From contig JACAUB010000001.1 in NCBI GenBank assembly GCA_013390605.1, forward strand, positions 2,037,787-2,101,786: a stretch of DNA of 64,000 nt, read 5' to 3'. Each line of letters opens with the position of its first letter. Within the stretch, counting starts at the first letter, position 1. The notes under the pieces were generated by a model. That model was not told the DNA's origin, searched no databases, and worked only from the letters and a program-made list of their open reading frames with translations. This DNA is from Bacteroidota bacterium (GTDB lineage Bacteria; Bacteroidota; Bacteroidia; Bacteroidales; Cfx3-03). The position numbers were made by a program, and so were the translations under genes. Shown in pieces: positions 60,152-64,000 of the stretch.

Positions 60152-60181
60152 CAAATTTAAAATCTTTTATTTCCATACAAA
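60152..60181 (-). promoter_or_regulatory. Promoter of bamD
   Basis: TAAATTTG (60152-60159) with TTTG (60178-60181) 18 bases upstream on the minus strand: both halves of the Bacteroidota promoter (TTTG, then TAnnTTTG) are present. Confidence 0.6.
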
Positions 60182-60265
60182 TGATGCTTCCATTAAATTG
60201 CGAAATTTTAACATACTTTATCATAAAAACCCTGAAAAATCAACCTCCAGACAATGTAATTTGAT

Positions 60266-60386
60266 ACTTCGTATCTGAAAGGAAGGCCATTTTAATTACA
60301 TCTGTTATTTTGATCATAGAAAAGAACCATCATATAAACTACTGTAAAAACTTTTAGTGGATTTCTTTCAAAAGGTCAAAATGACG
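60266..60386. repeat. Decayed dispersed repeat
   Basis: TTCGTATCTGAAAGGAA (60268-60284) and, on the minus strand, CGTCATTTTGACC (60373-60386) and GAAAGAAATCCACTAAAAG (60351-60369). The same blocks occur near 38917-39017 and 2953. It fills most of the 280-base gap between bamD and the photolyase gene. Confidence 0.45.
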
Positions 60387-60408
60387 AAAAGTTTATAGAA
60401 AAAATAAT

Positions 60409-61719
60409 TTATTCCTGAACAGCTCTTTTAAAAACCTCAAGACATCGTTTTCTACCTAAATCCAGATTAATCATCAAAGATGTATAGCGGGGTGTACCAA
60501 ATTCAGGAACCCACTGTCTGACATAAGCACCCGATGGATCAAACTTAAGCGATTGTAATACAGGATTAAAAATCCTAAACCATGGTGAAGCATCTACACC
60601 GGAACCTGCAGCCCACTGCCAGTTTCCATTATTCGAAGCTAATTCATAATCAAGTAGCTTAGATGCAAAATAAGCCTCACCCCAACGCCAATCAATCAAT
60701 AGATGTTTCGATAAAAACGATGCGACAATCATTCTTACCCTATTGTGCATATACCCGGTCTGATTCAGCTGTCGCATACCAGCATCCACTATAGGAACTC
60801 CGGTCTTACCATTTTTCCATCGTTCAAAATCTTCTTCATTATTCAACCACTCAATACGATCAAATTTCTCTCGATACGAAGTATTAACGACTCTTGGAAA
60901 ATGCCATAGAATTTGAATAAAAAAGTCGCGCCATATCAATTGATTCAACCAAACCTGATTCGTATCACAAGCAAAACGCACGCATGTTCTGATACTTATT
61001 GTGCCAAAACGAAGATGCGGTCCAATCAATGTAGTTCCATCTATAGCCGGAAAATCTCTGTTTAGTTGATAATTAACGATTAAGCTATGATCCAATACTG
61101 GCACTTTATAAATATTCCGAAACGTCTTAAAGCCCAGTTTTTCGGCCCTTGGAACTACTCCCCCATTATGCACAACCCATTTATCTTTTATTGTCTCGGA
61201 TTGATAAGCCTTCAAGTCATTGACACCTAATGTCTCTTTCCACTTTTTAGAATAGGGCGTAAAAACACCATACGGCTTTCCTGCACCGCTTAACAAACTA
61301 TTCTTACTAAATATCACATGGTCTTTAAATGAAAATAGCGTTATTCCCTTTTCACTCAACATTTCAGAAACCTCTTTATCACGTGCCAACCCATAAGGCT
61401 CATAATCTTCGTTAGTATAAACACCTTTTACGTTATATTTTTTCGTTAGATCACTAAAAATATCCAGTGGCTTTCCATGTAAAACCAGTAAGGAGCTACC
61501 TCTTTCTTTTAAATCATCATTTAATCGGTGTAATGCTTCAATAATAAAACTAATGCGCGTATCCGTTTTCTTGTCTAATTTATTCAGTATACAAGTATCA
61601 AAAATAAAGACCGGAAAAACATTAAACTCACCTGAAAGTGCTGCCCACAGCCCTGCATTGTCTATCAATCTTAAATCTCTCCGAAACCAAAAGATAACTA
61701 ATGGTGACTTAATCTTCAT
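60409..61719 (-). CDS. phr: DNA photolyase of the cryptochrome/photolyase family
   Basis: 436 residues. N-terminal antenna domain (VIFWFRRDLRLIDNAGL), then the FAD-binding helical domain with IWRDFFIQILWHFP, DAGMRQLNQTGYMHNRVRMIVASFLSKHLLIDWRWGE, and ASNNGNWQWAAGSGVDASPWFRIFNP. These are class I cyclobutane pyrimidine dimer photolyase marks. It repairs UV damage with blue light and FADH. Single gene. Confidence 0.92.
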   Translation of the reverse strand: MKIKSPLVIFWFRRDLRLIDNAGLWAALSGEFNVFPVFIFDTCILNKLDKKTDTRISFIIEALHRLNDDLKERGSSLLVLHGKPLDIFSDLTKKYNVKGVYTNEDYEPYGLARDKEVSEMLSEKGITLFSFKDHVIFSKNSLLSGAGKPYGVFTPYSKKWKETLGVNDLKAYQSETIKDKWVVHNGGVVPRAEKLGFKTFRNIYKVPVLDHSLIVNYQLNRDFPAIDGTTLIGPHLRFGTISIRTCVRFACDTNQVWLNQLIWRDFFIQILWHFPRVVNTSYREKFDRIEWLNNEEDFERWKNGKTGVPIVDAGMRQLNQTGYMHNRVRMIVASFLSKHLLIDWRWGEAYFASKLLDYELASNNGNWQWAAGSGVDASPWFRIFNPVLQSLKFDPSGAYVRQWVPEFGTPRYTSLMINLDLGRKRCLEVFKRAVQE

Positions 61720-61868
61720 TTTAAAATCATTTATATGAAAAATCAGGAATCCTTTTTAAACCTAAAAACTATTAACCTAAAAGACTATAAATGTAGTTAA
61801 AACATTACTTAAAAACTACGAATAGATTATTTCTAATGATAAATTGCTTCTAAACGAAACAAAATTCA

Positions 61869-61876
61869 TAAGTTTG
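61869..61876 (+). promoter_or_regulatory. -7 element TAAGTTTG of the serine palmitoyltransferase gene
   Basis: Exact match; TTG at 61844-61846 lies 22 bases upstream as a -33 element. Starts further upstream in the frame, including that TTG, would precede transcription, so the GTG at 61916 is chosen. Confidence 0.65.
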
Positions 61877-61915
61877 CACACTATTATATTGTGCAACTAT
61901 AAATTTGATAATACC

Positions 61916-63160
61916 GTGGATATTTTTGAGAAAAGAGTTTCAAACCTTGGCCCTCTGGGAATGTATGCTGCTGATGCTGATGGTTACTTCATGTTTCCTA
62001 AACTTGAGGGAGAAATTGGTAATAAAATGGTATTCCGAGGAAAAGAATGCCTTATCTGGAGTTTAAATAACTACTTAGGGTTAGCAAATCACCCTGAAGT
62101 TCGCAAAGTAGATGCTGAAGCAGCCGCACAATGGGGTTTAGCATACCCGATGGGTGCTCGTATGATGAGTGGACAGACCATTTATCATGAACAATTAGAA
62201 CGTGAATTAGCTGAGTTTGTAGGAAAAGAATCATCGTATCTTCTTAACTTCGGATACCAGGGAATGGTTTCCATTATTGATCAGTTACTCGATCGTAACG
62301 ATGTAATCGTTTACGACTCTGAAGCGCATGCTTGTATTATTGACGGAATGCGTCTTCATATTGGAAAACGTTTTGTTTATCCGCATAATGATAAAGAAAA
62401 GCTTCGTATCCAGTTAGAACGTGCTAAAAAAATGACAGCGCAAACAGGAGGTGGTATTTTAGTCATCACCGAAGGCGTTTATGGAATGTCGGGAGGCCTT
62501 GGAAACCTGAAAGATATTGTAGACCTGAAAAAAGAGTTTGATTTCCGTCTGTTGGTTGATGATGCCCATGGTTTTGGTACTATGGGCCCTAATGGTCGTG
62601 GTACGCACGAACATCTGGGTGTGATGGATGATGTAGATCTTTACTTTGCCACATTTGCAAAGTCTATGGCTGGTATCGGAGGTTTTGTTGCCGGACATGC
62701 AGATATCATCAAATATCTCCGTTTCAATCTTCGTTCACAGATCTATGCCAAGTCACTTCCAATGCCAATGGTATTTGGCGCGCTTAAGAGACTCGATTTA
62801 ATTCGTTCAAGCCCTGAGTTCCGCGATAAGCTATGGATCATTGTACGTGCCTTACAGAAAGGATTAAGAGAAGCCGGACATAATATCGGACATACCGAAT
62901 CACCGGTAACACCTGTTTTCTTTGATGGTGGAATACCCGAAGCTACACAGATCACCGTTGATCTCCGCGAGAACTATAAAATCTTCTGTTCTATGGTATC
63001 TTATCCTGTAATTCCAAAAGGTCAGCTAATGCTTCGTCTTATCCCAACAGCTGTCCATACACTCGAAGATGTAGATTACACGATTAAAGCCTTTACCGAA
63101 GTTAAAGAAAAGCTTGAGGCGGGACATTATAGCAAGGTATTTGCAAAAATGAATGGCTAA
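61916..63160 (+). CDS. spt: Serine palmitoyltransferase (alpha-oxoamine synthase)
   Basis: 414 residues from a GTG start (VDIFEKRVSNLGPLG). PLP-binding Lys249 in FAKSMAG; other marks: NYLGLANHPEVR, GARMMSGQTIYHEQLERELAEFVGK, YDSEAHACIIDGMR, VDDAHGFGTMGPNGRG. It joins Ser and palmitoyl-CoA, the first step of sphingolipid synthesis, for which Bacteroidales are known. The protein closely follows the Bacteroides/Porphyromonas SPT pattern; 2-amino-3-ketobutyrate CoA ligase is the less likely alternative. Single gene with promoter and terminator. Confidence 0.92.
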   Translation: MDIFEKRVSNLGPLGMYAADADGYFMFPKLEGEIGNKMVFRGKECLIWSLNNYLGLANHPEVRKVDAEAAAQWGLAYPMGARMMSGQTIYHEQLERELAEFVGKESSYLLNFGYQGMVSIIDQLLDRNDVIVYDSEAHACIIDGMRLHIGKRFVYPHNDKEKLRIQLERAKKMTAQTGGGILVITEGVYGMSGGLGNLKDIVDLKKEFDFRLLVDDAHGFGTMGPNGRGTHEHLGVMDDVDLYFATFAKSMAGIGGFVAGHADIIKYLRFNLRSQIYAKSLPMPMVFGALKRLDLIRSSPEFRDKLWIIVRALQKGLREAGHNIGHTESPVTPVFFDGGIPEATQITVDLRENYKIFCSMVSYPVIPKGQLMLRLIPTAVHTLEDVDYTIKAFTEVKEKLEAGHYSKVFAKMNG

Positions 63161-63183
63161 CCTTTCTCAATCATAACATTCAT

Positions 63184-63221
63184 AAAACGCCTCAACAGCA
63201 TGCTGTTGAGGCGTTTTTTAT
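63184..63221 (+). terminator. Terminator of the serine palmitoyltransferase gene
   Basis: A perfect palindrome with 17-base arms (63184-63200, 63201-63217) and GC-rich stem GCCTCAACAGC, then TTTT. The hairpin loop is formed by the inner bases. It follows the stop by 24 bases. Confidence 0.92.
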
Positions 63222-63613
63222 TAGTCATAAATTATTGATAAAAACAAATTTCTCCAGCGTATTACCTTTCAAAATTGCAGAAAGTAAATTTAATCTTTTT
63301 CCTACAGACTTTCTACACATAATATTATCGCACGTTAGATGAATTAAATATTAACATATTTATTGTCAAATTATTAGAACACTTCACTTCTAGTAGTTTA
63401 AAATTCTAATTAATTAGCTTAGATCGTATTCCAAATTAATTCATTCGACATGCTTTTATTGTCATTAAAAATATATGAAATAAGCCCATATCTGTTGGAT
63501 AACCAATTACAAAAATCAAACACCAAGAGTACAAAAGATCATTTGTAAAAATTATATGCAGCCTTCGTGTCGATAAAAAATGAATTAGTAGTTGTGCTCA
63601 TTGCAATAAAAAA
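63222..63613. other. AT-rich intergenic region, nothing recognised
   Basis: 392 bases between the terminator and the convergent GH2-like gene. No gene, repeat or clear promoter seen. Confidence 0.5.
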
Positions 63614-64000
63614 TTATAATTTATTGATTTGCGCCAAAGTAACCTCAACTGTTGGATTAAATTGTGAACTGGTCATATATTTTTTCAAACTATAAAGAAG
63701 TTGTTGTGCTTCAGGACGTTTGTCTAGATCGATATTAAAATCAATACCAGAAACCAATAATTTCCCTTTTCCGACCTTTACTTCGAACAGTAAAGCTAAC
63801 GGACGGTTAGTAACCCAATCATCGATAACACGAACAATGGGTTTTACAGATATAGGAAAACTACTGATATTGATGGCTCCCGAATGACTCATTGCATCCC
63901 ACCACTGCCAGTTGCTATGATATTCCGTTGGAAAATCAGCAAGTGCCTGATGCTTTGGATCGCATAAAATCCCTAAAGTATGAGGTGCTTGCTTGCCCGT
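63614..64000 (-). CDS. C-terminal end of a GH2-like glycoside hydrolase, cut by the window edge
   Basis: The frame is open from the right edge to the stop at 63614 (128 residues visible). It reads APHTLGILCDPKHQALADF, then FPTEYHSNWQWWDAM and GKGKLLVSGIDFNIDLDKRPEAQQLLYSLKKYM. I recall this end from Bacteroidia GH2 (beta-galactosidase/beta-mannosidase-type) proteins with extra C-terminal domains. No catalytic residue is inside the window, so family is a moderate-confidence call and substrate is unknown. A short internal ATG at 63892 is not the true start. Confidence 0.7.
   Translation of the reverse strand, partial: TGKQAPHTLGILCDPKHQALADFPTEYHSNWQWWDAMSHSGAINISSFPISVKPIVRVIDDWVTNRPLALLFEVKVGKGKLLVSGIDFNIDLDKRPEAQQLLYSLKKYMTSSQFNPTVEVTLAQINKL

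Noticed and set aside
1..64000. tRNA, rRNA or riboswitch genes
   Set aside because: Reading both strands I found no cloverleaf-like T-loop (GGTTCGAATC type) and no recognisable riboswitch core, including before the cbiA remnant.

Overview
The window is chromosomal DNA of a Bacteroidota bacterium, class Bacteroidia (Bacteroidales or Marinilabiliales grade; genus not determinable from sequence alone). Signs of this are: AT-rich DNA; many genes preceded by the Bacteroidota -7 promoter motif TAnnTTTG and not by Shine-Dalgarno sequences; phylum-typical genes (Rpb6-type RNA polymerase omega, DUF4835, DUF3127, DUF4295 small ribosomal protein, serine palmitoyltransferase for sphingolipids); and a rich glycosidase content (GH97, GH125, GH130, GH94, GH2-like). 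I saw no rRNA, tRNA, CRISPR array, insertion sequence or prophage.

Layout. 0-3.5 kb: a cut-off GH97 glycosidase with a secreted endonuclease/exonuclease/phosphatase-fold protein, then a lone receiver domain. 3.9-7.4 kb: galM with a lipoprotein serine hydrolase, converging and overlapping with a thioesterase and a MORN-like repeat protein. 7.4-10.8 kb: rimO, ftsY, the DUF4295 protein and rpmG (L33), with rpmB missing from its usual place and a 678-bp gap holding a dispersed repeat. 11-17.5 kb: xerD, an acidic unknown protein, an SDR enzyme, aat, DUF3127, a radical SAM enzyme and an ABC-2 exporter. 17.5-22.5 kb: GH125 mannosidase, cutC and a secreted transglutaminase-fold protein. 23-30.3 kb: a phosphorolytic sugar module (GH94 and GH130 phosphorylases, a sodium symporter and a secreted CBM9-like protein) without SusC/SusD. 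30.5-43 kb: housekeeping and metabolic genes (HAD phosphatase, ychF, S9 peptidase, a truncated cbiA, peroxiredoxin, pruA, tcdA, a CAT-like acetyltransferase, a NAGPA-domain protein, galT). 43.2-43.4 kb: an inverted second copy of the dispersed repeat. 43.5-51 kb: an SBBP propeller protein, an iron-sulfur flavoprotein-like reductase, and a TetR/HlyD/MFS/TolC drug-efflux operon. 51-60 kb: a nine-gene minus-strand run bamD, omega, coaBC, DUF4835, recN, fabI, YdcF, ATPase, DUF4435, Nudix. 60.4-64 kb: a photolyase, serine palmitoyltransferase and the C-terminal end of a GH2-like protein.

Most notable: (1) a small ABC/AAA ATPase and a DUF4435 TOPRIM-like protein, two bases apart, which have the gene logic of the PARIS (AriA/AriB) anti-phage system but sit inside a housekeeping gene run, with a perfect 12-bp-arm palindrome directly before the ATPase start; (2) an approximately 140-bp dispersed repeat, rich in CTAATC units, in two inverted copies 33 kb apart; (3) a 37-bp palindrome inside a beta-lactamase-family gene; (4) a TetR-type operator overlapping the promoter of the efflux operon. 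Everything functional here is inferred from sequence; no search was run.
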